From positions 960,514 through 1,024,513 of the forward strand of contig JAFEKR010000022.1 of the NCBI GenBank assembly GCA_019022495.1: a stretch of DNA of 64,000 nucleotides, read 5' to 3'. The notes under the pieces are model-generated. The model was not told where the DNA came from and did no database searches. It worked only from the letters and a program-made list of their open reading frames with translations. Position 1 is the stretch's first letter, and every line of letters starts with the position of its first letter. The translations under genes and the position numbers were made by a program. Below, one piece after another: positions 15,945 through 28,340 of the stretch. The DNA is from Epichloe hybrida. Its lineage: Eukaryota; Ascomycota; Sordariomycetes; Hypocreales; Clavicipitaceae.

Positions 15945-15952
15945 CTCCCCTG
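15945..15952. repeat. hAT-like element target duplication, left copy (ctcccctg)
   Basis: Eight bases identical to 17975-17982. The matching uninterrupted site in gypsy unit 1 (about 8932-8940) has a single copy (ctcccct). Confidence 0.85.
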
Positions 15953-17974
15953 CAGAGCATTGCAATACAATACAATACAATACATTACACAATACAATAC
16001 ATCCAAAATTTTACAATACAATACAATACATGTATTATTTGTATTGTTTTGTATTTTTTTTTCTTTTTTTTTAGTTTTAAGTAAATTCCTTAATTATAAG
16101 GTATATATAGTTAATATAATAGCTTATAATAGCTTATAATAGCTTATATATATATATTACTTCTATTACTTATATTACTTAAAATATTATTAGTGTTAAA
16201 GTTTAATTAAAAATAAATAAGTAATAAATTAATATAATATAAATATAAGTATTTATAAGTAAATTACTATAGAAAAAGCTAGACTTATTAATTATTTAGT
16301 ATTTAAAGGTTTTTTAAAATATTAATAAAATAAAATTCCTTTCTTTTTTATGTTTTTAATATTATACTATTTATAATTTTATACTAATAGAAAGTAAGTT
16401 CTAATATAACTATAAGACTTACTTTAGTATATTTCTCTCTTTTTAACTAAAATTATATAACTAAGTAAAGAGATTATTATGTTTATAGTATAACTAATAA
16501 TAGGACCCACTTTTAGACCTACTTTTGTATATATATTTCTTTTTAGCTAGAATTATATAACTAAGTAAAGAGATAATACTAGGTTTATAGGATAACTAAT
16601 AGGACCCACTTTTAGACCCACTTTTATATATCCTCCTCTTCTTAGCTAAAGTTATATAACTATAGAAAGGGATTATACTTGGTTTTTAGTGTTTAATAAG
16701 ACCCACTGTTAGACCCACTTTTATATATCCTCCTCTTCTTAGCTAAAGTTATATAACTATAAAAAGGGATTATACTTGGTTTTTAGTGTTTAACAAGACC
16801 CACTTTTAGACCTACTTTAAGAAACACTATATAACTAAGTAAGTAAGCTAAAAGTAGTATAAATAATTAAACTTACTTTTAAAGCTTATTTATTTATTTA
16901 CTTAATATTAAAAAAATAGTATATATATTATGATTATTCTTTATATAATATTTTAACTTTTCTTTATAAGATTTTCCTAGGTTTTTTCCTTTTCTTTTAG
17001 TTTAAAAAAGGTTCAAAGCTAATATAATTTATTATAATTATAATAAAATAGCTTAATAGTAAAAGAAGCATTTATTAAATAAATTTTAATTTTCTCTTTA
17101 TAATAAATTCCTTATATATATAAGTATATTTTTATTAGAGTTTTAATCTTATTTATTTAGAATTATAAATTATTTCTTTAGGGTAAATATTATATTTAAA
17201 GCAAAAATACTATATTAAAATGCATAGTAAATCCTAAATAAAAGCTAGAAAGATAGGATAACCTTTAAAATATAAAGAATAAATTTTACTATAAGTTAAG
17301 TTTAGATAATACTATTTATAGCTACCCTATATATATATATATAGCTTAATAGTCTAAATTAGCTAAAACTTTATAATTCTATAACTAAATACCTAAATAG
17401 TATAAAATTTAAGGATATCTTATTTAGATTATATTAAAAATCTACTATATAATAAGTATATATACTACCTTACCTTTTTAATAATACATTGTATTGTATT
17501 GTAATGTATTGTAATGTATTGTATTGTATTGTATTATAATGTATTTTTATATAATAAATAATTATAATAAATCATAGAAAATAGATATAAGAATAAAAAG
17601 ACCCTTAATATATTAATAAAAAATCATTTTTTAAAATAGATATAAAAGAATATTACTAAGATATTATATATTTAAAATAAGCTTACTTTTCTAAATAAGC
17701 TAAAACTTAATAGATTTTTAAATAAATAACTAAATTATATATAAAAATAAGAATACTATAATTAGATTATTTAAAAAATCTACTATATAATGAATTTATA
17801 TAATACCCCACTTATATTTTTCCCTAACAATACATTGTATTATATGTATTGTATTGTATTGTATTGTATTTTTAATACAATACAATACACAATACAATAC
17901 ATAGGGCAATACAATACAATACAATACATCGAAGGGCTAAAAAATACAATACAATACAATACAACAATGCTCTG
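15953..17974. mobile_element. hAT-like DNA transposon (probably non-autonomous) inside gypsy unit 2
   Basis: 2,022 bp bounded by perfect 10-bp terminal inverted repeats (cagagcattg and caatgctctg) and an 8-bp target duplication. An 8-bp duplication with CAGAG-type ends is the hallmark of the hAT superfamily. Subterminal arrays of the pentamer AATAC/GTATT lie at both ends (about 15960-16065 and 17828-17963), with another at about 17486-17545. hAT transposases bind subterminal repeats, so these are candidate binding sites (inference). No transposase frame is detectable; the interior is very AT-rich and RIP-mutated. Confidence 0.8.
16405..16815. repeat. 97-99 bp tandem repeat inside the hAT-like element
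   Basis: About four units, marked by the recurring string gacccac at 16504, 16603, 16700 and 16797 (periods 99, 97, 97). Each is followed by a cctcctcttcttagct-like and a ttatataacta-like segment. The last two full units are nearly identical, which points to recent expansion. Confidence 0.8.
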
Positions 17975-17982
17975 CTCCCCTG
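17965..17982. repeat. hAT-like right inverted end and right target duplication
   Basis: Inverted end caatgctctg at 17965-17974 is the exact reverse complement of 15953-15962. It is followed by the target duplication ctcccctg at 17975-17982, after which gypsy sequence resumes colinear with unit 1. Confidence 0.85.
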
Positions 17983-20900
17983 TAAATAACTTATAGTAAA
18001 GCTTATAGTAACCTAGTATAAGCTAGAGACTATTTAAGTGCTATAAATATAGTAGCCCTAGACATAGTTTAAATAGATATAATATAGCAGACTACTTAAT
18101 TTATAAAAGTAATAAGTATACTACTAAGAAGCATAAGGATAGTAGTAATAAAACCTTAGACCTAAATAAGATTCTAATTAGTTTAGCTTAGGCTTAGGAT
18201 AATAGTCTTACTATAAAAAAACCTATAGATAAGAGAATAAGAATATAGGTATCCTTATAGTAAGATAACTGCTAGTTAGTAGTGCTAGTGCTATTTAATA
18301 TAGGCGCGGAATATTTAATAATCCACCCTAAATTATTATTAAAATAGAATTAGAAGAACGTAGAAAAAACAGAGATAATACTAGAAAGCATAAGTAAGGA
18401 TAAGATCCTGCACTAGGGAATCCTATGTAAACTAGTTAAGGTAAAAGATAGCATAGGCTATATAAAGGTTTACTAAGTTAGCTACTACGTTACTAATATA
18501 GGAGAGGAAATACTCCTAGGGATAGACTAGACCCTAAAATATAAACCTATAGTAATAGACTAGAAGTAGGGTTTCTAGAGGTTTTTAATAACCTAGGATT
18601 ATATTGCTTTTACTATAAGTAAGTAATAACTTTATAAGGTAGTAAAGCAGTCTTCCGTTACGCTGTTACTAGTATTGCTAAAGATTAAGGTAGTTAACCT
18701 AAAGGTAATAAAAGAAGATACTAATAAAAATTTACTAATAAGCAACGCAATAAGCAACAACCTAAGTTATAGCGTAGTTATAGTAATAGTAGTAAAATAT
18801 ACCTATATATTAAAGAAGAAAAAACTAAGAAGTGTAATAGCGCTCTAGGTAGTGTTTTACGAAGAATTAGTAGTGCCTACGTAAGAGATAAATAGTAATA
18901 TACCCTTGCAGTAAATTCTAGAAGAGTACACGGAATTCGTAAATGTGTTTTTAAAGGAGCTAGCTAGTAAGCTCCTAGAATTAGGTGGTTACACTTATGT
19001 AATTAAATTAGAAGAGGGAAAATAACTACCCTAGGGACCTATATATAACCTAGCTAAGAAAGAGCTAGAAGTACTTAGGGAGTACCTAGCAAGTGCGTAA
19101 GAAAAAGGGTGAATTAAAAGATTAATAAGCCTAGTAGGAGCCCTGATTTTATTTATTCTAAAAAAATTAGGGAAATTGAGGCTTTATGTGGATTATAGGG
19201 GGCTTAATAGGATTACTATTAAAAATAGGGCCCCTTTGCTACTAATCTCTAAAATCCTTAATTAATTAGCAGGTGTAAAGATTTTTATATTACTAGATCT
19301 TCGAGAGGCATACCACTAGCTATATATTCGCAAGGGCAATAAGTGGAAGATAGTATTCTATTACTACTATAGGCACTTTAAATATCTTATAATGCCGTTT
19401 AGGTTAGTGAATACGCTAGCCACTTTTTAGGAATATATTAACAATACTCTTAAGGGGCTTATAGATAAATTCTATATTATTTACCTTAATAATACCCTAA
19501 TATATAGTAGTGACCCTATAAGATACATAGAGTATGTTAAAAGAGTGCTAGGGCGACTTTAGGATGCTAACCTTTACATTAACCTTAAAAAGTACTAATT
19601 TTTAGTTATAAAGGTAAAGTTCCTAGGTTTTATTATATCTAAGAAAGGCATTAAGATAGAACTATTATAGGTTAAAGCTATTATAACCTAGCTAATACCT
19701 AGTAATATGTTTAATATTTAATTATTCCTTAGGTTTATAAGGTTTTACTAATATTTTATAAAATAGTATAGTAAGGTAGTAGTCCTGCTAATAAACTATC
19801 TAAAGGGTGTTTAACTAGTGGAGTTTAAGCTAAAGCCTAGTAAACTTATAGTGTTTAGAGAACTCTAAAAGAAGTTCTAGGAGGCACTAATCTTAGTATA
19901 CTTTAACTTACTTTATTTGCTAAGAGTAAAGATAGATATATTTAGTTATATAATTAGAGCTATACTTATAATATTAGTGCTAGGTAGCTGGCACCTAGTG
20001 GTGTATTTTTTAAGGAAGTTAACTAATATTAAACTTTGCTACTTAACCCTAGACGCTAAGTTATTAGTAATTTAAGAGGTGTTTTAAGCCTAGAGATATT
20101 ATCTTATGTATTTAACTTATTAGATTATAGTTATTATAGACTATCTAAATTACAAGTACCTAGCTATAAAGCTAAAGCTATCTAGTAAGTAAGTAATAGC
20201 GTTAGATAAGCTTTATTTGTTTAATTTTAGGATTAAATATTATATAAGTAAGCTAAACCCTACTAATACCTTATTAAGAAGAGTAAATTATATTAGTAAG
20301 GAGCGTAGGGTAAAGGCTATATCCTTATAGCTACCTAACTTCTTAGCTAAGTTTTTAAATACTAAGTAGTAAGGGCACTATATATGTAATAGTGTAGTTA
20401 TAGGCCCTAAGGTTATATTACTTAGCGTAATTAATAGTTTATTACAAGAACACTATAAGGGCTATTTAAGCCTCTAGGGTTTTAAGAAAATATAACTTTA
20501 TTATATTATTAAGGAACCTAATAGTCCTATAAAGCCTATAAGTAGTACGCTAACTAGGTTTACTTATTATAAGTAGTAAGGTTATACCTTATCTATGTTT
20601 TCTAATGTTTCTATAAGTCTAGCAAGCCTATAGGTTAGGAGTCTAGCTAGGTTAGTAGTTAGTAAGTAGCATAAGCGCCCCCTTAAAACACTGCTTAGCT
20701 ATAATTTATTTATAAGTCTAAAAGTATACTATAAGCTAGCTACTTATAGTAGTATTATAGTAAGAATATAGGTAGTCTAGTAAATCTCTTCTAAGTTTAC
20801 ACGTAATACTTATCCTATATATATAGAATTAAAGACTTTAATTTAAGTTATATTATTTTAAGTATAGTAAGGTAATAACTTTACTATAGGTTAGAGGAAG

Positions 20901-22131
20901 CTGCTTAAGAGCGGTAACCTAAAGGTGTTATAGATATAGTCTATTAGGCCCTCTAAGCTATTAATGTTTAAGAATAGAGTTTTTATTCTAGTTAGTATAA
21001 GAAAGGAAGTTATATTACTTACCTATAACAACCTAGTAGTGGGCTACTAGGGAGTTAGCAGGACCCTCTGTTAGATTATAAGTTAGTATTACTAGCTAAT
21101 AATAAAGAAAGATACTAAGTTATATATATAAACTTACATAAGCTACTAGACTTTAAAGCTAAGGCACCACAAACCTTATAGCAAGCTAGCTACACTACTA
21201 GTGCCTAATTAGCCTTTTTAAGAATTATTAATAGACTTTATTATAGGGCTACTACCTATAAAAGACGTAAACTAGACCTATAATATAATCTTAGTTATTA
21301 TAAACTATTTTATAAAGTATAGTATTTACATCCCTATTTTAACGCGTATAACTAGCAATAGGTTAGCTACTATATTCTTAAAGTATGTTTTTAGGGATTA
21401 TAGCGCTCTAGAGGGCATTATTATAGACTAGGGTTTAACTTTTACTAGCAGGTTTTAAATAACCTTTTACTACCTTATTATAACTAAGTAGTAACTAAGC
21501 ACTATGTTTTACCTGTAAATAGATAGTTAGATAGAATGTCTAAACTAAGTTTTAGAGTATTATTTAAGAGCCTTTACTTGCTTTAACTAAACTAATTAGG
21601 CTAATAATCTTTTAATAGTATAGTTTATATATAATATAAGCATCTATTTAACTTATAGCTACACCCTAGCTAAGGCGCTACAAGGCTATAACCCTAGGGG
21701 ACTATAGTAAGTAATTACAGATATTCCTATAGTAAATAACTAGGTAGAAACTTATGCTATTACACTAAGGGATAGACATATAGTAATTAAGCAGCTTCTA
21801 AGTAACTTATAGGTCTAGTACATAAAGTACTATAATAAGAAGTAAACCCTAATAAAGTTTAATATAGGTAACTATATTTTATTATCTATAAAGAATATTA
21901 ACTTATAGTAACCTAGTAGGAAGCTAAGTATAAAGTACCTAGGCCCTTATAAAATTAAAAAGGTAATTAGTACCTATAGACTTATATATTAATTAAGGCT
22001 ACTACATAGAACGCGTTTATATAATATTTTTAACGTTACTAACCTCAAACTATTTATAAGGGACCTATCTAGCATAAAAGATATATCCTTGCTACAAGAT
22101 AATATTATAGATAATAAGCAGGAGTTTAAAG

Positions 22132-22260
22132 TTAAAAGAATTATATTATATTATTATAATAGGAAATATTAGAAATACCTAGTTAAATAGAAGGGCTATA
22201 ATGCTTTAGAAAATTCTTAGGTAAAGAAAAGAGATTTTATTATAATAGATATTATTAAGG
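22132..22260 (+). pseudogene. Chromodomain remnant of gypsy unit 2
   Basis: Plus-strand translation, with RIP stops, shows the chromodomain pattern EFKVKRIILYYYNRKY followed by KYLVK, KGYNALENS and VKKRDFII. This corresponds to the beta strands and helix of chromovirus integrase C-terminal chromodomains. Its position just after the integrase is the expected one. Such domains guide integration towards heterochromatin in the chromovirus clade. Confidence 0.75.
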
Positions 22261-24132
22261 ATTACAAGCAGTAACTAAGCAGCTAGTTCGCGGATATAGA
22301 GGTGTATTTAATAGTTTTTAAATAGTAGTAGTAATATATAAAAAAATTCTAGATAATTTCTTAGATAACCTAACTTATAGCTACTTTACACTAATTACTC
22401 TATTAATACATTACCTACTAGGCCCTTAGTAATCTTACTAGTAATAATAGGGGCAAAGGATTCATCCTTATTATTAGAAGAATCCCCCTCTTTATATATA
22501 TACATATAAAGCTTGCTAAGGAGGTCTAGTAGCCTAATATAAGTAGGAAGCATAGATATATTAGTAGTAAGCTACTAGTAAGTTAGTAAAGCTATAAGCT
22601 AGAGTATAGGAAGTATATATAGATAGAAGATTCTATATAATAAAATATAAACTATTAGAAATATTAATCTAGACTTCTAGATTAATAGTATTATTAAGTA
22701 GTAATATAGTAACTTATTTATTAGTATTAGCCTTATATATAACTTCCACTATAAGCTACGCTTACCTTACCTACCTATGCTTATTAGTATTTTTAGTGGT
22801 TAGAAGTATATTATAAAGTTTATATTTTACATATATTAGACACTAGTAGTATATTAGTAGTAACTAAGTTATAGAAATAAGAGATATAGATATTATTAAG
22901 AAAGTATAGATTATTATTAGGATTACTATAAGTATTAATATACTTAAAGAGCATATAGTATAACTAGGTAAACTAAGTAGTATACTAGTAGTATATTAGT
23001 ATATATATTAGTAGTAGGAAAAGAAGAATAAACCCTAGTATAATCCTTATTATTATATGTATAATAAGCGTATTTTATTAAGTTATTTATATAAGTTAGG
23101 AGTAATATATAGTAAGATAGTAATAAAGTTATACTTAGAGAATTAGTATATTAGGTTAGGATAGATTTACCCTTAATAATATATTATAGCTTCACACTAT
23201 TACTATCTTTAGGTATAATAGCTTATATTATAACTTACTATATATAGTAAATATAAGGAATTTTTATTCTACTAGCACTACTAGCTATAAGTTAGTAGGG
23301 TAGGCACTAGGGGGACCTAGATATTATACTTATATAGAAATTTTAGAAGCTAAATATTTCTTACTAGGAGACTTTAAAGGGGATATTATAGGAGTCTTTA
23401 AAATAAAAGGAGATAGTAGTAGTAAAGTAGTTACTTATATTAAAGATATTATTAACTACTAGTAAGTTAGTAGTAATATACTATAAGAAACTTATAGGTA
23501 AAAGGTAAGCTACTAATATTTTAGTATTTAAGAGAATTTAGATATTTTAGATAAGGATAGATATAGATAATAAAGTAATACTATAGGATATTAGTAATTA
23601 CTATAAGAGAAGCTATAAAGCTACTAGCTTATAGGTAAGGGTAACTTATAATACTAAGGGAGAATATAAAGGGAAGAAAAGTATATAGAAGCAAGGGGAA
23701 GTAGGCCTCTTTTATATTAGCCCTAGACCCCTAAGTAATCTATATGCTATATATAGCTAATCTAGGAATTATAATATTTATAGTTATAGTTACTACTAGT
23801 AAATACGCACGCTAGCTATAAACTCCTAGTAAGATTAATATAATATCCCTAATATTAGATAAGAAGTTATTTGTTTTAAATAGCATATATTACCCTAACT
23901 ATTTAACCTAATTACAAAACTTAATATAAGTAGTTTGCTTACTTAGCGCTAATAACTTGTTAGATAGAGGTATACATATTAGAGGTAATAAAGTAGTAAG
24001 TATATAGCTATCTATAATCTAGATATTATAAGGAAGACACCGAAAGATATTACTATAGGTTATGCGTAGTAAACACATACTAGCTAAGTAGCTCTTTATA
24101 ATTAAGGATAATTATATATTAAGGGGGTAGTA

Positions 24133-24399
24133 TGTTAGGAGCATAGAGGCTAGGGAGTTGCGGATAGGATAGTTATATAACGGAGCCCTTAGGTAAGCCT
24201 TAGCCTATGTAAATAACTAAGTAGCCGCTAGATAGCTATATATATATAGTAGGGTATTTAGATAAGGACTACCTATAAGAGATATAGGAGGTTAGAGTTT
24301 AAGACCTTTATGTACCTACCCCTAAGTAGTAGCTCTCTAGCTACGACTAAGAACCTTAGCCTTCACTCCGTTTATATCTCCCCGAACACAGTCGTGACA
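24133..24399 (+). repeat. Gypsy LTR 3 (right)
   Basis: 267 bp starting tgttaggagcatagagg and ending cagtcgtgaca. The last 70 bases are almost free of RIP changes, unlike the same part of LTRs 1 and 2, and so give the clearest view of the original LTR end. Confidence 0.9.
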
Positions 24400-24404
24400 A
24401 GAGG
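24400..24404. repeat. Gypsy array target-site duplication, right copy (agagg)
   Basis: Identical to 7608-7612. Confidence 0.85.
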
Positions 24405-25375
24405 GTACGCTATCTATAGAAGCCTTATATTAGAGCTTTTATCCTTATTATCCTTAACTAGCTGCCCGAGGTCCCAAATCGAACGAGACTCGCAGGACAC
24501 GCATTGGACTTCTCTTAGTACACCAAGCTAAGGCGAATTAGCAGCGGACCAGGCCCGGAACAGAGGCGAACATAACTCACAGATAGACCCTTTTCCATCA
24601 CCCGCGCGTATTACTTCTTAGTCATAGACTTCCTTAGGAAGTCCTTGTACTTATAGGATTCCTAGGCGGATTAGAGCTAGACAAGCAGTGACACCAGAGT
24701 ACTTATAGCTTCTAGCGCTATCATGCTAGATTTATTCCAAATCTGCAGCAAACATTAGTAAATAACCTAACCCTAGCCTAGGATAGCCTTAAATAGCTAG
24801 AAAGAAAAGAAAAACCTATAGGAAGTTTAATATAAAGAGAAGAAAGAGACTAGGACCCTAGGGGAGGGAGAGCTCTCTTTTATACCTATAGAGAAGGGGG
24901 GGGGGGATAATTTAGATAACTTACTTAAAAATAAAGTATAATGTAATTAACAAATCTAATAACATATAAGCGATCTTATCCTAGGACTATACTAGTCTAG
25001 GGCTATAACTACCCTCCCCCTATACTAATTAAACAAAACCAGGTGCTTAGACTTTACTAGATATATAAGGCAGAGGCAGGCTAGAGATAGCTAAAAAGTA
25101 GGGCTATAGAAGAGTTAGCATAAAAGTGAACAAGAAGTGAATTAATGCTATAAATCCAGATTTACTTTACCCTAGCCTAAAGTAGAGAGACTTAGGATAG
25201 ATGTGTTATTACACTAGAATAAGACTAGAAGGGGCTTATTCTATATATTTTTCCTTTCTTTTTTCTTTTTAATAGGATAAGGCTAGTGTAAGCTAGTAAT
25301 AAACACCTATAATAGGAAACACACCAAGCAGCGCAGACCCGTCACAGGGCCGGCGCCAGCCTGTACACAGACGTA
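24405..25375. other. Unassigned segment of patchy RIP within the copia element
   Basis: About 970 bp between the gypsy array and the copia integrase. Its ends (24405-24610 and about 25322-25375) have normal base composition while its centre is RIP-mutated. On the minus strand it begins tgtgacgggtctgcgctgct near 25350 and includes a TATA-like ggtataaaag stretch near 24880 next to a C run. It could be a solo LTR or another insertion in the copia integrase-RT linker, or simply part of that linker. I found no flanking duplication. Confidence 0.35.
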
Positions 25376-28340
25376 AGGGGGTTTTTCTTCCTAGTATAGG
25401 GTTTTCCCTTTTAACTTAGTAGTAGGAGTACTAGTAATAGCCATCTATAGAGCTAGCTAGCGTAAATAATATATCCTTAACTAGCTCTTTAAGGCATTAT
25501 TTTTTAACTTCTTTTATAGTTAATAATAGGCCTCTTTCTTAAGCATAGAAAATAGACTTATCAAAGGTAACGTAGCTTAACAAGAACTAGCAGCTCCTCT
25601 TTATCGTTAGTACCTAAATCAGGTATTACATAGAGGAAACGTATCTAGCAAGGTATCTAATGTAAGCTCTCTAAGTGAGCTTTAGTCTTGCCTTACGAAG
25701 CTTACTTTGCGTTATTACGAATACTTTATATCTAAAAGCTTATAGATAAGTTATTAAAGCTTCCGGCTCTTCTAGTAAGTAACTCCATTAAAGCTTGTTA
25801 TCTCTTAACTACCTATTTAATACTTGTTAAGGTAATTACTAATTAAGTAGCTTTTAAGGCGTGTAATTTAAGATATAAATAGCTACTTCAGTAGCTACAG
25901 GCTAGAGGTCTTCTAGGAAGCCTAATTATGTTATAAGAGTTATTATAACCCTTATTATCACCCCCCTAGACTGTTTAGCGTGCCTATTTTAATATAGGTA
26001 AGCTAGGCTAGACTTTCTAATAATAATACCTTTGTTTATAACCTTCTCTTCTTATTTTTTAGTCTAGAAGGTAGTCTTACTATTAGTTATTATAACTATA
26101 ATGTAAATGCCATACACTCTCGTGTATAAAGCTTCTAACTAATTAAAGTAAAGCGTGATATTAGTCTTTAATAGGATTATAAAGATATAATATAGTCCTA
26201 TTGCTCTATAAGTAAAAAGAGTAATATATTAGTCTTTATTATACCCTAATAATTAAGTAAAGAGGTTAAAAGAGATTACTTAAAGCAGCCCTAAAGGTAA
26301 AGATCCCGTCTAAGGGACTTATAATATTTGCCTTTATACTTTAGAGGTTTAGTAAACCTTATATTTACTTATACTCCTTTTCTTTAATTAAATTTAAAGC
26401 TTCTAAAGCACTTAATCTATTACATCCTTACCTGGATATACTAATCTAGCGTGCTATAGATCTGCAGGCGTTATTATAGCTATCTTCAGGTCTCGCAAAT
26501 CTCCCTTAATAATAAAAGCTTCTAATAGGCTTAAGCCCTCTATACATAGCTACGTACTAATAACCTAAGTTTAAAATATCTCTTAATTACCTCTCACTAG
26601 GTCTATTACCCTTCTAGTAAGATTATCCTACCTTAGTCTCTTTTATATAAGTAGCTAAAGAGATATAAGGTTTATAAAGAATATTAGCTAATACTAGGCG
26701 TTTAATAAGGTAAGGGTCTAGCTATCTATTAAGACAATCCAAGCTATGCTAACGCCATAAGTATTTATAACACCATAACCTACTTAAATTCCAGGCTGCT
26801 TACTATAATTAAGGTCTATAAACTAGCGTTTATTATTAAAGATATAGATTAAGGTTCCGCTATTAAGTATAACTCGCGATTTATCCTAGGTAAGAAAAGC
26901 CTCTGTAAACTCTCCTATAGTAGTAAATATAGTATTATCTTCTTTAGGTTCCTTTATGCTATTATTCTTTAACTAAGCGTTATATACCTTTTTTACATTA
27001 TTAGGTTAATAATTTATTACTTCTTTTACCTTCTTTAACAGCTCTTTATTAATCTTCTAGTCTTTTATTAGGTAGAGAGCCTTATAAACCTTCTACAAGT
27101 CTTTTAACTTCTTTATCTTATGCTTCTTATAATAAATATAGTTATTTTTCTTTACCTTCTCTTTTTTAGCTTTATTCTTTGTTTTACTATTTAGAGTTAG
27201 TTTTACTCTAAAAGAGTTATTAGCCTTTACTTAAGACTTTCCTTAGGCTTTAATTAGGTGCCTAATTCTACTTATAATACTATAGAAATCTAGGACCTTT
27301 CCCTTACTCTTTGTAGTATAAATTAATAAGTTAACCTAAGCTAAGATAGCAGGGAATTAAGCCCTAATAGCGTTATTAATTATTTCTATAGGTAAGTTAC
27401 CCTTAGAGATAAGGCAGTCTACTTAGAAGTATCTCTTATAACTAATTAAAGCATCTATAAGCTATTTATTAATATTTACTCTTATAAGATTCTGCTTAAT
27501 AGTCTTATTAAAATTAATTTTAGTATAATACTTAATAGTCTTACTTAAAGGTATTATATTCCTTTAAAGCTCCTTAATCTTATTATAAAGAGATATATAC
27601 CTTAAGGTTATTTACTTATATTTAGACCTAAGGGTCCCTGTAAACCACGTATAATACTCTTATAAGGCCTTTATAAGGCTCTAGAATTAACTATTAAAGA
27701 CCTAATAATAACCACTAAGAATAGTAAACTAGGCACTATCTTTAGTATTATTAGGTTATTAAGGGTACTAAAAATAACTCTCTTTAGTTACCTTAATATC
27801 TTTAGGCAAGCTTTCCTTAGGTTTTAGTAGGCTCTTAGTTATAGCTCTAGTGCTATAAGAGTGTGTTTAAACTCCTAAGGTCTCTAATATAAATAATTAA
27901 CTCTATATAGCTTTTACTACCTTTCTCTTTACTAGAGTTCTATTTCCTATAAGGATTAGAGGCTTAGGAGAGTAGTCTAGCTATATCTTTAAATTAGGAT
28001 TAATAAAGACCTAGATTCTATCTTTAATAGCTCTTGCCTTAACTATTTTATACTATAGGTCCTAATAGTAGGGCTCCTATAGCTTAATAGCTAGCTTATT
28101 ACTTTTTAAAGATTCCTTAGCTATTATAAGATATCCTATAATGTTATTATTAAACTAGTAAAGGTGGTATTAATCCTAGTGTGCTAGGGTTGCTTAATTA
28201 TAATATTAATAAATTAGGCCTCTCTTTTACTAGGTATATACTAATTTATTTAAAGATTAAATAATTAGTTAATTTAAAGAGAAGAGTACTAATTTAGAAG
28301 AAAAGGTATAATAATCATAAACACTACGTAATTACTACTA
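25376..28340 (-). pseudogene. Copia gag, protease and integrase region, RIP-degraded
   Basis: On the minus strand, translation of about 26.4 kb contains a GAG-pre-integrase pattern (DL, HARL, YPGKDVID), and about 26.85 kb contains a protease-like NSGTLIYIFNNKR stretch. About 25.9 kb contains an integrase C-terminal pattern ending near YIL. These lie in the order expected for copia Pol read right to left. Gag upstream (about 27-28.2 kb) is too degraded to recognise. Stops are frequent in all frames. Confidence 0.75.
28327..28340 (-). promoter_or_regulatory. Candidate copia primer-binding site
   Basis: Directly inside the right LTR, the minus strand begins tagtagtaattacg. If two RIP-type G-to-A and C-to-T changes are allowed it resembles the initiator-methionine tRNA 3' end used by Ty1 (TGGTAGC...). 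Position fits; identity is a weak inference. Confidence 0.4.

Larger units (their letters stand above)
14894..24132 (+). pseudogene. Gypsy unit 2 internal region (gag-pol with chromodomain, interrupted by hAT-like element)
   Basis: 9,239 bp including the 2,022-bp hAT-like insert. Colinear with unit 1: zinc knuckle near 18030-18090, protease-like FNIGAEYLIIHPK near 18300-18340, reverse transcriptase about 19130-19560, integrase about 21200-21640. It then has a stretch absent from unit 1 that ends in a chromodomain-like segment. Private indels against unit 1 occur near 22740-22860 (extra here) and near 24030 (missing about 75 bp here), so the units are not identical copies. Confidence 0.85.
7613..24399 (+). 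mobile_element. Ty3/gypsy (chromovirus-type) three-LTR tandem array, RIP-degraded
   Basis: Two gypsy units share a central LTR: LTR (7613-7879), internal (7880-14626), LTR (14627-14893), internal (14894-24132), LTR (24133-24399). All three LTRs are 267 bp and aligned end to end; the least mutated ends read TGTTAG and TGACA. The whole array has one 5-bp duplication (agagg), so it behaves as a single insertion into the copia element. Gag zinc-knuckle, aspartic protease, reverse transcriptase, RNase H and integrase remnants occur in the same order in both units on the plus strand; unit 2 also has a chromodomain. Purine tracts (about aagggggtag) precede the middle and right LTRs. Confidence 0.9.

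Noticed and set aside
15953..16065. AATAC arrays considered as telomeric or centromeric repeats
   Set aside because: The motif is not TTAGGG-like, occurs only within the element ends, and is bounded by inverted repeats and a target duplication.
17790..17996. 68-codon frame reading IQYNTIQY repeats
   Set aside because: It is the translation of the GTATT/AATAC pentamer arrays at the hAT-like right end, not a gene.
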